This document shows positions 55,819 to 64,000 of a stretch of DNA of 64,000 nt, piece by piece. The translations under genes and the position numbers were made by a program. The first letter of the stretch is position 1; every line of letters begins with the position of its first letter. Under the pieces are notes generated by a model. That model was not told where the DNA came from and did no database searches. It was given only the letters and a program-made list of their open reading frames with translations. Source of the stretch: Sporosarcina luteola (GTDB taxonomy: Bacteria > Bacillota > Bacilli > Bacillales_A > Planococcaceae); assembly GCF_007991495.1 (NCBI RefSeq), contig NZ_BJYL01000003.1, forward strand, positions 1 through 64,000, in the 5' to 3' direction.

Positions 55819-56988
55819 TTGACGAATCGAATTTTACTCTCCCCCCCTCATATGAGTGGGAATGAACAGAAATACATAAACGAAGCATTCGAAACAAATT
55901 GGATTGCCCCTCTTGGTCCGAACGTAAATGCGTTTGAGAGCGAGCTCGCGAGTTATGTAGGTAGTAATGGTGCAGCGGCAACTTCATCGGGAACTGCTGC
56001 GATTCACTTGGCGCTAGAATTATTGGGTGTCGGTTCTGGAGATACTGTTTTTTGCTCTAGTTTGACGTTCGTAGCTAGCGCAAATCCGATTCTTTATGCA
56101 GGAGCAACACCTGTTTTTATTGATTCCGAAGAGGAAACGTGGAATATGTCGCCTGTTGCATTAGCGCGTGCCATGGAAGAAGCGCAAGTGAAACGACAAT
56201 TGCCGAAAGCTGTTATTGTTGTGAATTTGTATGGGCAAAGTGCCAAGATGGACGAATTGATGGCTATTTGTGACCGCTATGAAGTTCCGGTGATTGAGGA
56301 TGCTGCAGAATCGTTGGGATCGTTATGCAAAGGTAAGAAGAGTGGAACGTTTGGCCAGTTTGGAGTATTTTCATTCAACGGGAATAAGATTATTACAACT
56401 TCCGGGGGAGGAATGCTTGTTTCGGATGACTTGGATGCATTAGAACGCTCCCGATTTTTGGCGACGCAAGCACGTGATGTGGCGAAGCATTATCAGCATA
56501 GCGTCGTCGGATACAATTATCGTATGAGTAATATACTTGCCGGAGTAGGCCGGGCGCAGCTTGAGGTGTTGGATGAGCGTGTAGCGGCGAGACGTGCGGT
56601 GTATGAAAGATATGAGATGGCCCTTGCGGGTATTGATGGTGTTGAGTTTATGCCGGAATTGGAAGGGACCTTTTCCAATAGATGGTTGACGGCTATGCTG
56701 TTGGATCCTGAGAAGATTAGTGTTACGCCTAACGAATTAATTGATGCGTTGGAGGCGGAGAATATTGAGGCAAGACCTGTTTGGAAGCCGTTGCATTTGC
56801 AGCCTTTGTTTGAGGAGTGTGCGTTTTATGCGCATGCTGAAGATGATGTGGTGAGTGAGCGGTTGTTTGAGAGAGGGGTTTGTTTGCCATCGGGGTCGGG
56901 GATGACGGTGGATGAGCAGGAGAGGGTTGTTGGGGTTATTCAACGAACATTGGGAGTCTCAAAAGAACAAAGTTTATTAAGTCAGTAA
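55819..56988 (+). CDS. DegT/DnrJ/EryC1 aminotransferase (PglE/EpsN-like)
   Basis: 389 residues, PLP-dependent sugar aminotransferase. SPPHMSGNEQKYINEAFETNWIAPLGP is the typical N terminus; ATSSGTAAIHLAL, VIEDAAESLG, and the PLP-lysine segment FSFNGNKIITTSGGG are present. It aminates the 4-keto sugar from the dehydratase at 45275. Start TTG 55819 with AAGGATGA just upstream. It ends the cluster; the last 250 bases are conspicuously G-rich on the coding strand. Confidence 0.9.
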   Translation: MTNRILLSPPHMSGNEQKYINEAFETNWIAPLGPNVNAFESELASYVGSNGAAATSSGTAAIHLALELLGVGSGDTVFCSSLTFVASANPILYAGATPVFIDSEEETWNMSPVALARAMEEAQVKRQLPKAVIVVNLYGQSAKMDELMAICDRYEVPVIEDAAESLGSLCKGKKSGTFGQFGVFSFNGNKIITTSGGGMLVSDDLDALERSRFLATQARDVAKHYQHSVVGYNYRMSNILAGVGRAQLEVLDERVAARRAVYERYEMALAGIDGVEFMPELEGTFSNRWLTAMLLDPEKISVTPNELIDALEAENIEARPVWKPLHLQPLFEECAFYAHAEDDVVSERLFERGVCLPSGSGMTVDEQERVVGVIQRTLGVSKEQSLLSQ

Positions 56989-56989
56989 G

Positions 56990-57030
56990 ATAGTGTGAAT
57001 GTACCCTAGTTGATACAACTAGGGCACTAT
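56990..57030 (+). terminator. Hairpin at the end of the polysaccharide cluster
   Basis: CCCTAGTTG and CAACTAGGG (57004-57024) form a perfect stem with a 3-base loop, and an outer ATAGTG/CACTAT pair extends it. No T-run follows, so termination may be incomplete or assisted. Confidence 0.55.
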
Positions 57031-57151
57031 TGTGACTTGATTAGTTATTGTAATTTTCTATGTTTATAAGACCCATAAGTGAAAAGCACATGACTTCAAT
57101 ATAGAGTAAAAAATAGAGTGGAAATAAAAGTGCCAAAGGGAGATGGAATAA

Positions 57152-59953
57152 GTGAAAAAATTTTTAAATAGTAAAGGTTCTATATGGCGAAAATGGGATT
57201 TACACGTCCATTCACCAGCCTCAAAACTACATAATGAATTTACTTCATGGGATGCATACATAGATGCATTGGAAGGCTTAGAAGATATTAGTGTACTGGG
57301 AATAACAGATTATTACTCTATAGAAGGTTACCAAAAAGTCATGGAATATAAAAATAATGGCAGATTAAATAATATTGATTTAATTCTACCTAATGTGGAA
57401 ATGAGAATTGATACAGTAACCGCTAGAGAAAGACCAATCAATATTCATGTAATTTTCTCTCCAACTATTGTAGACCATATTAATGATAAATTTTTCAGGG
57501 AACTAAAGTATGAATATGGAGGAGATACGTTTAGTTGTACAGAAAGTGATTTAATTGAATTAGGAAAAAAGTCTACAGGCGGAGATATTAGTGATGTTGC
57601 GGCGCTTAAAGAAGGTATGAACCAATTTAAAGTATCAATTGATAGGTTACAGTCTGTTTTTAGTCAAAATAAAAATATCTTTACAAATAACTATTTTACC
57701 ATAGTAGCTAATAAATCGACAGATGGAGCTTCTGGTATCAGAGAAAATTCTATGCTAATGGAGCAACGGAAAATTTATCAATTTGCAGATGCTATTTTTT
57801 CTAGTAGGCCCGACGACAGGGAGTTTTTTCTTGGAAAAGCTGTAAATCATCCACGGAAAATAATCATTGAAAATTATGGTTCAGTAAAACCGTGTATTCA
57901 TGGCTCTGATGCGCATAAAATAGACAAAATATGCAAGCCTGATATGAATAGGTATACATGGATTAAAGCAGATCCATCGTTTGATGGCCTTTTACAAATC
58001 ATTCATGAGCCTGATGAAAGGGTTATCATCCAAGAAAATAATCCGGATTTTAAATCCGATTATAATATAATCAAATCGATTAGATTTATTGACAACGATG
58101 AGTTCGGAACTAATGAAATAAAGTTGAATCCTGGATTAAATACAATTATTGGTGGTAAATCTTCAGGGAAATCATTATTGCTATATAAAATAGCACAGGC
58201 AATTTCTAAGAATGAAATAGAAACACGTTCAATGGACAAAAAGTGGAAGAATCCATATTCAAATAGTTTTATAGAGGGAGTGAACTTCGAAGTTAACTGG
58301 AGAAATGAGGAAATTACTTTCAATGATTCTGAAAGTGAAGGAAAAGTAACTTACATTCCTCAAATGTATATTAACTCATTATCAGAGGAAACAGCTAATA
58401 AAGATCTTCAGAAAAAAATCATTGAAATTCTAATGCAAAATGAGGAGCATTCAAGGTTTTTGACAGAAAAGAAAGATCAAATAAAGAACTATACCAAAGA
58501 AATCAAGTTTGACATAGGTCGATTATTTGAGAAAATCCAAGAGTTAGCATCGAATGAGGAAAAAATTAAAAAGGAAGGAAATAAAGCTGCAGTACAAAAA
58601 GAGTATGACAAGCTTCAAAAGATAATTGAAGAACGAATTAAGTCTTCAAATATTACACCAGACGATGAATTGGAAATGAAAAAATTTGAAAATGAAAAAA
58701 AGGAGATTCAAAATTTAATCAGTGAGAAAAGATCTGCTAATGAAAAAGGTATAGCGGTTTCAGAGGAACTCGATTCGTTGCTTTCATACATTAATAGCAA
58801 TTTAAAAGACATGAAAATAGGATTGTCAGAAGAATTCTTGTTGGTTTTGGATATGCTGAGTATTCAGGTAAATGGTTCGTTTGTTAATACACAAAATGAA
58901 CTTAATAGTAAGAGTCAATATTATAACGAGTGGAATAAGGAACAAATTCAAAGAGTTATAGCAATCGATGAAAAGTTGAAACCGTACCAAGAGAAGCTAA
59001 AGGGTATATCGGATATTTCACATTTTAAGAGTAGCTTGAACGAGCAAGAGAAATTGATAAAGCGCTTAGAAACCCTTGAAGAAGCTAGCAAGGAACTCAA
59101 ACTAACAATTAACCAGATTAAACAAGGCGTATTTAATACTTTCGAAAAGTATTTAAATACGTTACAAGAAATAAAAAATCACTTTAATAAAGAAGATGAT
59201 GAATTTTTGAATTTAATCCTTAAAACTAATATATCTTTTGAGGCTAGTAAATTTGAAGAAAGTTTTCTTTCATTGTTTAACAGACAGGGGAAGATAGGCA
59301 ATATATTTCCAGACACTGAAGGGTTAACACTTTTTGATGATGATGAACAATTTATTTTCGATATGGAGAATTACCTTGATAAGTTAAAGTACATTTGCAA
59401 TATGATCATAGACAATGAGGATCCCAAATTAAAGCTTAGGAAGGCATTCACAAAGCAAGATGCGGTTGAGCATCTGTTTAATACTGGTAATACGAAAATA
59501 GTTTTTGATTTTCTGAAAGACGGAGACAGTCTAAATCAAATGTCCCCGGGTAAAAGGGGCTTAGTACTTTTAGAGCTATTTTTAGAAATGAGTGACGAGA
59601 AGCATCCAATCTTAATTGATCAACCTGAGGATAATTTAGACAACAGAACAATCAGTAAAGAACTTGTTGAAATCATAAAAAGAAAAAAAGTTTCTAGACA
59701 AATAATTATTGTTACTCATAATGCTAATTTAGTAGTATTAACAGACTCAGAAAATGTTATTGTTGCAAATCAAGACGGTCAACTAATAGAAAATACTCAA
59801 CATAGATTTGAATATATAACTGGTGCTTTAGAATGTGATTTCAAGGAAGATGAAATTAAGATGGATGGCAAAGGTATAAAAACACATGTTTGTGAAATTC
59901 TTGAAGGTGGGAAGGAAGCCTTTGAGATTCGGGAAAGGAAGTATGGTTTTTAA
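57152..59953 (+). CDS. PHP domain-ATPase fusion (TrlF-like)
   Basis: 933 residues. The N-terminal PHP phosphoesterase domain has WDLHVHSPAS, GITDYYSIEG, LPNVEMRI, NIHVIF and HGSDAHK at residues 250-255, supplying metal ligands. The rest is an SMC/ABC-type ATPase: Walker A GGKSSGKS near 334-341, a long coiled-coil insert (about 440-700), the signature-like MSPGKRG from 797, Walker B PILIDQPEDNLD from 819, and switch His856 in VTHNAN. The build matches the TrlF family of AAA-like ATPases, some of which occur in defence islands. Start GTG with AAAGGGAGATGG. It is AT-rich and not in an obvious operon, so probably acquired. Function unproven. Confidence 0.82.
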   Translation: MKKFLNSKGSIWRKWDLHVHSPASKLHNEFTSWDAYIDALEGLEDISVLGITDYYSIEGYQKVMEYKNNGRLNNIDLILPNVEMRIDTVTARERPINIHVIFSPTIVDHINDKFFRELKYEYGGDTFSCTESDLIELGKKSTGGDISDVAALKEGMNQFKVSIDRLQSVFSQNKNIFTNNYFTIVANKSTDGASGIRENSMLMEQRKIYQFADAIFSSRPDDREFFLGKAVNHPRKIIIENYGSVKPCIHGSDAHKIDKICKPDMNRYTWIKADPSFDGLLQIIHEPDERVIIQENNPDFKSDYNIIKSIRFIDNDEFGTNEIKLNPGLNTIIGGKSSGKSLLLYKIAQAISKNEIETRSMDKKWKNPYSNSFIEGVNFEVNWRNEEITFNDSESEGKVTYIPQMYINSLSEETANKDLQKKIIEILMQNEEHSRFLTEKKDQIKNYTKEIKFDIGRLFEKIQELASNEEKIKKEGNKAAVQKEYDKLQKIIEERIKSSNITPDDELEMKKFENEKKEIQNLISEKRSANEKGIAVSEELDSLLSYINSNLKDMKIGLSEEFLLVLDMLSIQVNGSFVNTQNELNSKSQYYNEWNKEQIQRVIAIDEKLKPYQEKLKGISDISHFKSSLNEQEKLIKRLETLEEASKELKLTINQIKQGVFNTFEKYLNTLQEIKNHFNKEDDEFLNLILKTNISFEASKFEESFLSLFNRQGKIGNIFPDTEGLTLFDDDEQFIFDMENYLDKLKYICNMIIDNEDPKLKLRKAFTKQDAVEHLFNTGNTKIVFDFLKDGDSLNQMSPGKRGLVLLELFLEMSDEKHPILIDQPEDNLDNRTISKELVEIIKRKKVSRQIIIVTHNANLVVLTDSENVIVANQDGQLIENTQHRFEYITGALECDFKEDEIKMDGKGIKTHVCEILEGGKEAFEIRERKYGF

Positions 59954-60286
59954 CAATTTAGGATACCAACGTACAATGTAATATTAAAATGGGTGCCTGT
60001 GCACGGTTTAATTCAGTCAATTAACTACAATTGAATAAAAATCAAATTGAAAGCTATTAAATACAGCAATTCAATCGGACAGTATGAATTTACATACAAA
60101 TTGTATGAATTAACATGAATGTTTCTTGCACCAAACACAAATGTGGAGGCTGCCAGAAATCGCAGAGTTCCCGAAGTGCATTATCACTAGATTCATCTCG
60201 ATCTGCGCGAGGGCGGACAGGCTTGGCGGGTGGAGAAGGTGGACACGCTGGTTCTGCATTAACTTGGTGTTGATTCAGCAGGAGAG
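59954..60286. other. Intergenic region with no recognisable gene
   Basis: AT-rich to about 60120, then GC-rich. Open frames in the GC-rich part lack ribosome sites and family resemblance. It is probably debris around the downstream mobile element. Confidence 0.4.
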
Positions 60287-60315
60287 AAAGCGACTGGCGC
60301 GGGCCGGTCGCTTTT
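60287..60315. terminator. Terminator after the 111-residue gene
   Basis: AAAGCGACTGGC and GCCGGTCGCTTT pair around a short loop; A and T residues flank both sides, so it can act for the minus-strand gene at 60331. Confidence 0.65.
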
Positions 60316-60330
60316 GGTCGTGGCAGGATG

Positions 60331-60666
60331 CTAGTCCATTGCGTGGATCTGCCGGACACTGTTGTCCGTAATGAGCAGCGGACTTGTTCTTTTGCACAAT
60401 ATCATTTTGGAAACGACCGGCATCTCTTCAAACGGTCGCAGCGAATAAAGTGAGGTTTCGACGCCGTCGATTGTCGAATAGTGCTGCGCAAGGATGCCCA
60501 GTTTTTGCAGTTTCAGAATTGAGGACAGCGTGGTGAAATGGCCTCTCCCTGGCGATACAAGCCACGCAGCTGGTATGCCGGCAGTCTTATACCGAACGGT
60601 GTGGAGACCGATCTGGAGCATAATATAGCGGTCATCGCTTGTAAGAACGGCTGTTTTTGTCAACAT
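60331..60666 (-). CDS. Unknown protein, possible winged helix
   Basis: 111 residues, not recognised. The segment HFTTLSSILKLQKLGILAQHYSTIDGVETSLYSLRP could be a winged-helix (helix, turn, recognition helix, wing). ATG 60666 has no ribosome site, because the IS21 element begins six bases upstream; the true upstream region lies across the element, next to the small ORF at 63206-63307. The gene may therefore be silenced or have lost part of its beginning. A terminator follows. Confidence 0.5.
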   Translation of the reverse strand: MLTKTAVLTSDDRYIMLQIGLHTVRYKTAGIPAAWLVSPGRGHFTTLSSILKLQKLGILAQHYSTIDGVETSLYSLRPFEEMPVVSKMILCKRTSPLLITDNSVRQIHAMD

Positions 60667-60745
60667 GAAATTGAGCCAGAGCGATCACATCAAAAGTGAG
60701 CCACTTCATTCTTTTGATTCCCCAGTATTGGGGAATCCTGGATGT

Positions 60746-61549
60746 TTATGATTCTGGCCCCGAGGGGCCAGAATCATAAACATCGCGCGCGCCTTCACCC
60801 CCTTGATTTGTTTGGCGAAGGCTTTGTCTGAATCTATAAGATTCACCATTTAACAGGTGGATGTGAGATCGATGTGTTAAACGATCAAGCAACGCAGCTG
60901 TCATTTTTTCATCTCCAAAGATGGTAGTCCATTCTGAGAATTCCAGATTGGTGGTAATGATGACGCTGGCGCGTTCATAACGTCCCGAGAAAAACTGGAA
61001 TAGTAATTCCGCCCCGGTTCTTGAAAAGGGGACATAGCCGAGCTCATCCACAATGATCACATCAAATTTGAGCCACTTCTTCTCAAAAGCACCTCGTTTG
61101 TGTTCTTCATTTGCCATCAAAAGCTCATCCACCAGTTCAGCTGCCGTGATGAATTTGACATTGAAACCATTCTGAATAAGTTCTATCCCTAGCCCAGTTG
61201 ACAAATGAGACTTCCCAGTCCCACTGTTGCCAAGAAAAATTATATTCTCCTTCTTTTCGATGAAATCTCCTTTGGCCAATGTCAGGAACCGATTTCGATT
61301 AAGGCTTGGCATCAGGCTGAAATCATACATATCCAACGTCTTATGGACAGGGAATTTTGCCTGTTTTAGGCGCCGTTGTCGCTGATTTTCCTCTCTGGTC
61401 GCCACCTCAACTTCCAATAAGGCGAGCAGATATTCCTCGTAGCTAAGATTTCTTTCTTCAGCTTCCCGCGCAAGTGACCGATATTGTCTGGCGACTGACG
61501 GCATACGAAGTTGTTTTGTCATATGATCTAAAAGTAATTCAGTTGTCAT
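60746..61549 (-). CDS. istB: IS21 helper ATPase IstB
   Basis: 267 residues, AAA+ ATPase related to DnaC. Walker A GNSGTGKSHLS near residue 107, Walker B VIIVDELGYVPFS, and sensor region TTNLEFSEW. It recruits and activates the IstA transposase. Its start overlaps the istA stop by one base. The last 20 residues (GGEGARDVYDSGPSGPES) are unusual and overlap the palindromic end of the element. Confidence 0.92.
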   Translation of the reverse strand: MTTELLLDHMTKQLRMPSVARQYRSLAREAEERNLSYEEYLLALLEVEVATREENQRQRRLKQAKFPVHKTLDMYDFSLMPSLNRNRFLTLAKGDFIEKKENIIFLGNSGTGKSHLSTGLGIELIQNGFNVKFITAAELVDELLMANEEHKRGAFEKKWLKFDVIIVDELGYVPFSRTGAELLFQFFSGRYERASVIITTNLEFSEWTTIFGDEKMTAALLDRLTHRSHIHLLNGESYRFRQSLRQTNQGGEGARDVYDSGPSGPES

Positions 61550-63078
61550 TATGAGCGACCTCCCAGTAATTGTCCGTATTTCTCCACATTGGTCTTTTGG
61601 ACTTTATACTCCAATAGATTCGTGGGTGTCTTTTTCTGGGGTAGCTGATCGAACTCGACAACACCATTGGTGTTCCTTTGGATGATTTCGTGGACTACCT
61701 CATATCTATATACTTGCGTCTGTTCCGCTTCCTGTAGGGCTTTCGTCAACCCTTCCATTCCGATTTCACGATGTAGCAGAAGTAGTCTGATAAACTTTCG
61801 ATCCCCTTCTGCCCCCTCCTGTTCCCTCATCTTGCGATGAAAATTTCGGAACACCTCAGGAATTGCATCTGATTGGAATGCATGGGCATCTCTGATGGCA
61901 CGCGGCTTTTTCAATAAGATATCTAAGTAATGATCCAAAACGGTGATCATCTCATAACGATCATTAGAACGGGTATGTTCAGCGATCACTTGATTTTGAG
62001 CCACGACGATCACACGATCGACAAAATTTTTTGCCCATACGGCCTGTCCTACAAAATAGGTTGGTACAGAATATTGATTTGTGTCCACTGTAATTAGTGA
62101 TGTCTTATCGACCTGGCAGGATAGAAGCCTGCATGCTTCAAAACGGTCTACCGGTAGGGGGTGCAATTTGGACTTTTCCTTTTCCCAAACTTCTTTAACC
62201 GTTTCTTTTGTATGTGGCACCATTCTTTTTTCCGCGTCGCGCAGACACCATTTCAAGAGGTATTCATTCAATTCCTCCATGGATTGGACTTGCGGATAGG
62301 GAACAAGGGCATTCCTTCTAACATATCCAACAGTCCCTTCCACACGTCCTTTTTCATTACCCTTACGAACGTTGGCGAACTCGGCTTTGAAAAGATAATG
62401 AGCCTGTAGGGCCAGGAAAGCTTCCTGTTCCAATCGATCCCTGCCCTTAAGTATCTTCACGACAGCTGTTTTCAGATTATCGAATAAGCCTTCCGTCGGA
62501 ACGCCTCCGAAAAACTCAAACGCATGAACAAAACCATCCAAGAATGCCTCTTGTTTACCATGTAGGTACGCTCTGACAAAACGTAGACGACTTGCCGAAA
62601 GCTGAATGCAGAAGAGGTATATACGTTGCGTTCGACCCTGTAGAATGATATCCGCCTCTCCCCAGTCGAATTGGAATTGGTGGCCGATTTGAAACTCAAG
62701 TGGAATAAAGGCTTCTTGAAGTTTTTTCTTGCGCTGTGCGACAATCTTTCTGATATTTGATTCAGATCCCTTAAAGTCATGTTCTTCTTCTAGTCTGCGG
62801 AAAATCCTAGCGGCAGTATGTTTCTGTTTTTGCCAAGTATGAAGATCATCTTCAAGCCATTGATCAATGAAAGGAAGAATTCGCTTGGTTTCATCCGAGT
62901 ACTCTTTCTTCCCGTAAACCGTCTGTCGTTGAATCGTTGTTGGAGGCTTCGCCCCCTCTTTCAAGTACTTACTGACCGTGTTCCTTGATATCGCCAACTT
63001 CTTTGCGATTTGTCTTTCGGATAGTCCTTCAACCTCTTTTAAAAATTTGATACGATGATATTGAGCCATGTCGATCAT
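61549..63078 (-). CDS. istA: IS21 transposase IstA
   Basis: 509 residues. An N-terminal helix-turn-helix (LSERQIAKKLAISRNTVSKYL, about residues 19-39), then the DDE integrase core: QFDWGEAD (first Asp), TEGLFDNLKTAV (second Asp), KGRVEGTVGYVRRNA (Glu). The C-terminal beta-barrel region includes ITVDTNQYSVPTYFVGQAVW. Length is complete for IS21, so the element may still be active. Ribosome site GGAGG on the minus strand before the ATG. Confidence 0.92.
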   Translation of the reverse strand: MIDMAQYHRIKFLKEVEGLSERQIAKKLAISRNTVSKYLKEGAKPPTTIQRQTVYGKKEYSDETKRILPFIDQWLEDDLHTWQKQKHTAARIFRRLEEEHDFKGSESNIRKIVAQRKKKLQEAFIPLEFQIGHQFQFDWGEADIILQGRTQRIYLFCIQLSASRLRFVRAYLHGKQEAFLDGFVHAFEFFGGVPTEGLFDNLKTAVVKILKGRDRLEQEAFLALQAHYLFKAEFANVRKGNEKGRVEGTVGYVRRNALVPYPQVQSMEELNEYLLKWCLRDAEKRMVPHTKETVKEVWEKEKSKLHPLPVDRFEACRLLSCQVDKTSLITVDTNQYSVPTYFVGQAVWAKNFVDRVIVVAQNQVIAEHTRSNDRYEMITVLDHYLDILLKKPRAIRDAHAFQSDAIPEVFRNFHRKMREQEGAEGDRKFIRLLLLHREIGMEGLTKALQEAEQTQVYRYEVVHEIIQRNTNGVVEFDQLPQKKTPTNLLEYKVQKTNVEKYGQLLGGRS

Positions 63079-63205
63079 CCTTTTTTCCTCCCTGATGTAG
63101 AAAGCTTAAGCACTATCTATCATAAGGAAGGTTAGTAGAATTGGAAATCGCGTGGCTCATTTTATATGTGATCGAAACGTAGATTAGTGGCTCAATACTA
63201 GATTA

Positions 63206-63307
63206 TCAAATACAAACGGCCTTATGGCGGTCTGCGTGTTTGGAAAAAGTTTGTATTATCTCTTGTTCATTTTTGAATCTTTCCTGTTCGAAGAATGATT
63301 GTGTCAT
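63206..63307 (-). CDS. Small ORF of 33 residues
   Basis: Begins MTQSFFEQERFKNEQEII and ends KAVCI. It is mostly charged, predicted helical. It has a strong ribosome site AAAGGGGG 8 bases before the ATG, which is the main reason to believe it is translated. It ends 10 bases before the IS21 end and points towards the 111-residue gene on the other side, so the two may once have been an operon. No family recognised. Confidence 0.5.
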   Translation of the reverse strand: MTQSFFEQERFKNEQEIIQTFSKHADRHKAVCI

Positions 63308-63589
63308 TGTTAATTCCCCCTTTACCTTCTATATAGACGGGAGCGGTCAGAAAGGATACAGGGTGGGGAATTTATTTGATAATAGGTACTCCAAAAAGAT
63401 GGGCACTTCGAAAACCTAAATACTCCACAAACCTCAAAATTTTCTTATCCTCCCTTTTCGCTATTCTATTCGATTTATCTCCCACTTTTCCCGATTCTAC
63501 TCGAATTATTATGGAATTCTGTTGAATTCGGACAATTGTCAGTCTATTGGCAGTGCGGTAAAGTTGAGGAAAAGAAGAGGTGAGGGGAA
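63308..63589. other. Intergenic region before comM
   Basis: AT-rich, with two or three similar TTCT-x-T-x-GA strings at irregular spacing. It should hold the divergent promoters; none is clear. AGAGGTGAGGGG at about 63576-63587 is the comM ribosome site. Confidence 0.4.
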
Positions 63590-64000
63590 ATCGCGTCAGT
63601 AGTTATGAGTGTTGGTTTACAAGGGATGAAGGGGCATAAGGTTACGGTTGAAGCGAGTGTACGGACAGATAAGGAGCAGTGTGTCATTATTGGACTGCCC
63701 GATGCATCCATCAAAGAGTCGAAGGATCGGATTCTCAGTTGTTTGCATGACATGAATATTGACATCGAAATGAAAAAGATCACAATCCATCTATCACCGT
63801 CTGATATACGTAAAAGCGGGACGGGTTTTGATTGTGCAATGTTGCTTGCTGTCATGCAGGAGGTTTTGAAGGAGCCGTTGCCGATCGATGACTCGACTTG
63901 TGTGATTTAGGATCAACTTTATCCTTACCTTAAAAAGTGTCGGTGTATTGAATAACAGAAAAGCAGAGTCTTCTATTGTCATCCGTGAACGTGTCACTGC
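63590..64000 (+). pseudogene. comM: ComM/YifB Mg-chelatase-like protein, internally deleted
   Basis: The N-terminal part of the ComM (YifB) AAA+ family is clear: SVGLQGMKGHKVTVEASV, CVIIGLPDASIKESKDRI, ITIHLSPSDIRKSGTGFDCAM. It stops at TAG 63908 after DDSTCVI, where the family continues for about 350 more residues. From about 63949 the frame LNNRKAESSIVIRERVTA matches the family's C-terminal region (AESS-x-x-IRERV). The central ATPase part is therefore deleted, and the gene continues past the window edge. The normal start position holds ATC (63590) instead of ATG/GTG/TTG; ATG 63605 is internal. Dead remnant of a branch-migration helicase involved in natural transformation in other bacteria. 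Confidence 0.8.

Larger units (their letters stand above)
60672..63195 (-). mobile_element. IS21-family insertion sequence
   Basis: Carries istA and istB and ends in matching sequences. The left end starts TGAGCCA (60672) with GATCACAT and a second TGAGCCAC inside (about 60697). The right end read inward from 63195 is TTGAGCCAC, followed by GATCACAT and another TGAGCCAC. Such repeated transposase sites at both ends are typical of IS21. I see no target duplication beside it, so an adjacent deletion or older event is likely. Confidence 0.85.

Noticed and set aside
60126..60371. Open frame of 81 codons before the IS21 element
   Set aside because: No ribosome site, Trp/Arg-rich nonsense composition and a terminator hairpin within it.
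57152..63078. A multi-gene defence island around the TrlF-like gene
   Set aside because: The neighbours are an IS21 element, an unknown small gene and a comM remnant; no partner defence gene is visible.
60662..63205. Target-site duplication of the IS21 element
   Set aside because: Flanking bases do not match for 4-8 positions at either plausible end.
63460..63530. A further short-period array of TTCT-x-T-x-GA strings
   Set aside because: Spacings are about 31 and 22 bases and the match is poor, so there is no regular register.

Overview
The window looks like the chromosome of a low-to-moderate GC Bacillota, most likely a Sporosarcina-like member of the Planococcaceae. The reasons are strong AGGAGG-type ribosome binding sites, four SLH-domain surface proteins (one a 1128-residue S-layer protein whose N terminus resembles Sporosarcina SslA), a Bacillus-type exopolysaccharide locus with a tyrosine kinase and PHP phosphatase, and a known Bacillaceae intergenic repeat. 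This placement is inference from recognisable families; no rRNA or tRNA gene is present to confirm it.

Region by region. 0-4.2 kb: a DUF418 membrane protein, a YhdT-PanF pantothenate uptake pair and an EamA exporter. 4.2-11.8 kb: an accessory stretch in which almost every intergenic space carries a 21-bp-period array with core GCAACRCAAYCAA. Between the arrays lie a frameshifted Rpn-family gene, a pair of structured repeats flanking a probable type I toxin/antisense RNA locus, a NERD protein with a damaged start, an internally deleted IS66 inserted exactly in one array (8-bp duplication equal to the array core), and an SLH-CAP protein. 11.8-15.2 kb: an S41 peptidase, then wecC and a WecG/TagA glycosyltransferase behind a structured leader, suited to making wall polymer for SLH anchoring. 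15.8-23.8 kb: the S-layer gene with a near-consensus promoter, a decayed IS66 relic and a second SLH protein.

24.2-37.0 kb: two CGPC thioredoxin-like proteins, a cysteine desulfidase-family protein, a thioredoxin reductase, TldD/TldE, two ABC exporter half-transporters, a lipoprotein and a histidine kinase/LytTR regulator pair. These could be ordinary redox and stress functions, or a peptide maturation, export and sensing set; no precursor peptide is visible. 37.1-42.6 kb: envelope proteins (copper-amine-oxidase-like fold, membrane-anchored protein, VanZ, SLH protein, SGNH-like protein) and a second 21-bp array family with core CTTTGGACG.

42.7-57.0 kb: one exopolysaccharide cluster, all on +: CpsC/CpsD/CpsB control, a PglF/EpsC-type 4,6-dehydratase, flippase, two glycosyltransferases, polymerase, an epimerase, a UDP-sugar dehydrogenase, a priming transferase, and the EpsM/EpsN acetyltransferase and aminotransferase that with the dehydratase would give UDP-diacetylbacillosamine. 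The flippase-polymerase core is AT-rich, like an exchanged cassette. 57.1-64.0 kb: a solitary PHP-ATPase (TrlF-like), a small unknown gene, an intact IS21 element, a 33-residue small ORF and a comM pseudogene running off the right edge.

The strongest candidate for something undescribed is the set of short-period intergenic arrays: at least three different 9-13 bp cores (two well supported) all spaced at 21 bp, about two helical turns.
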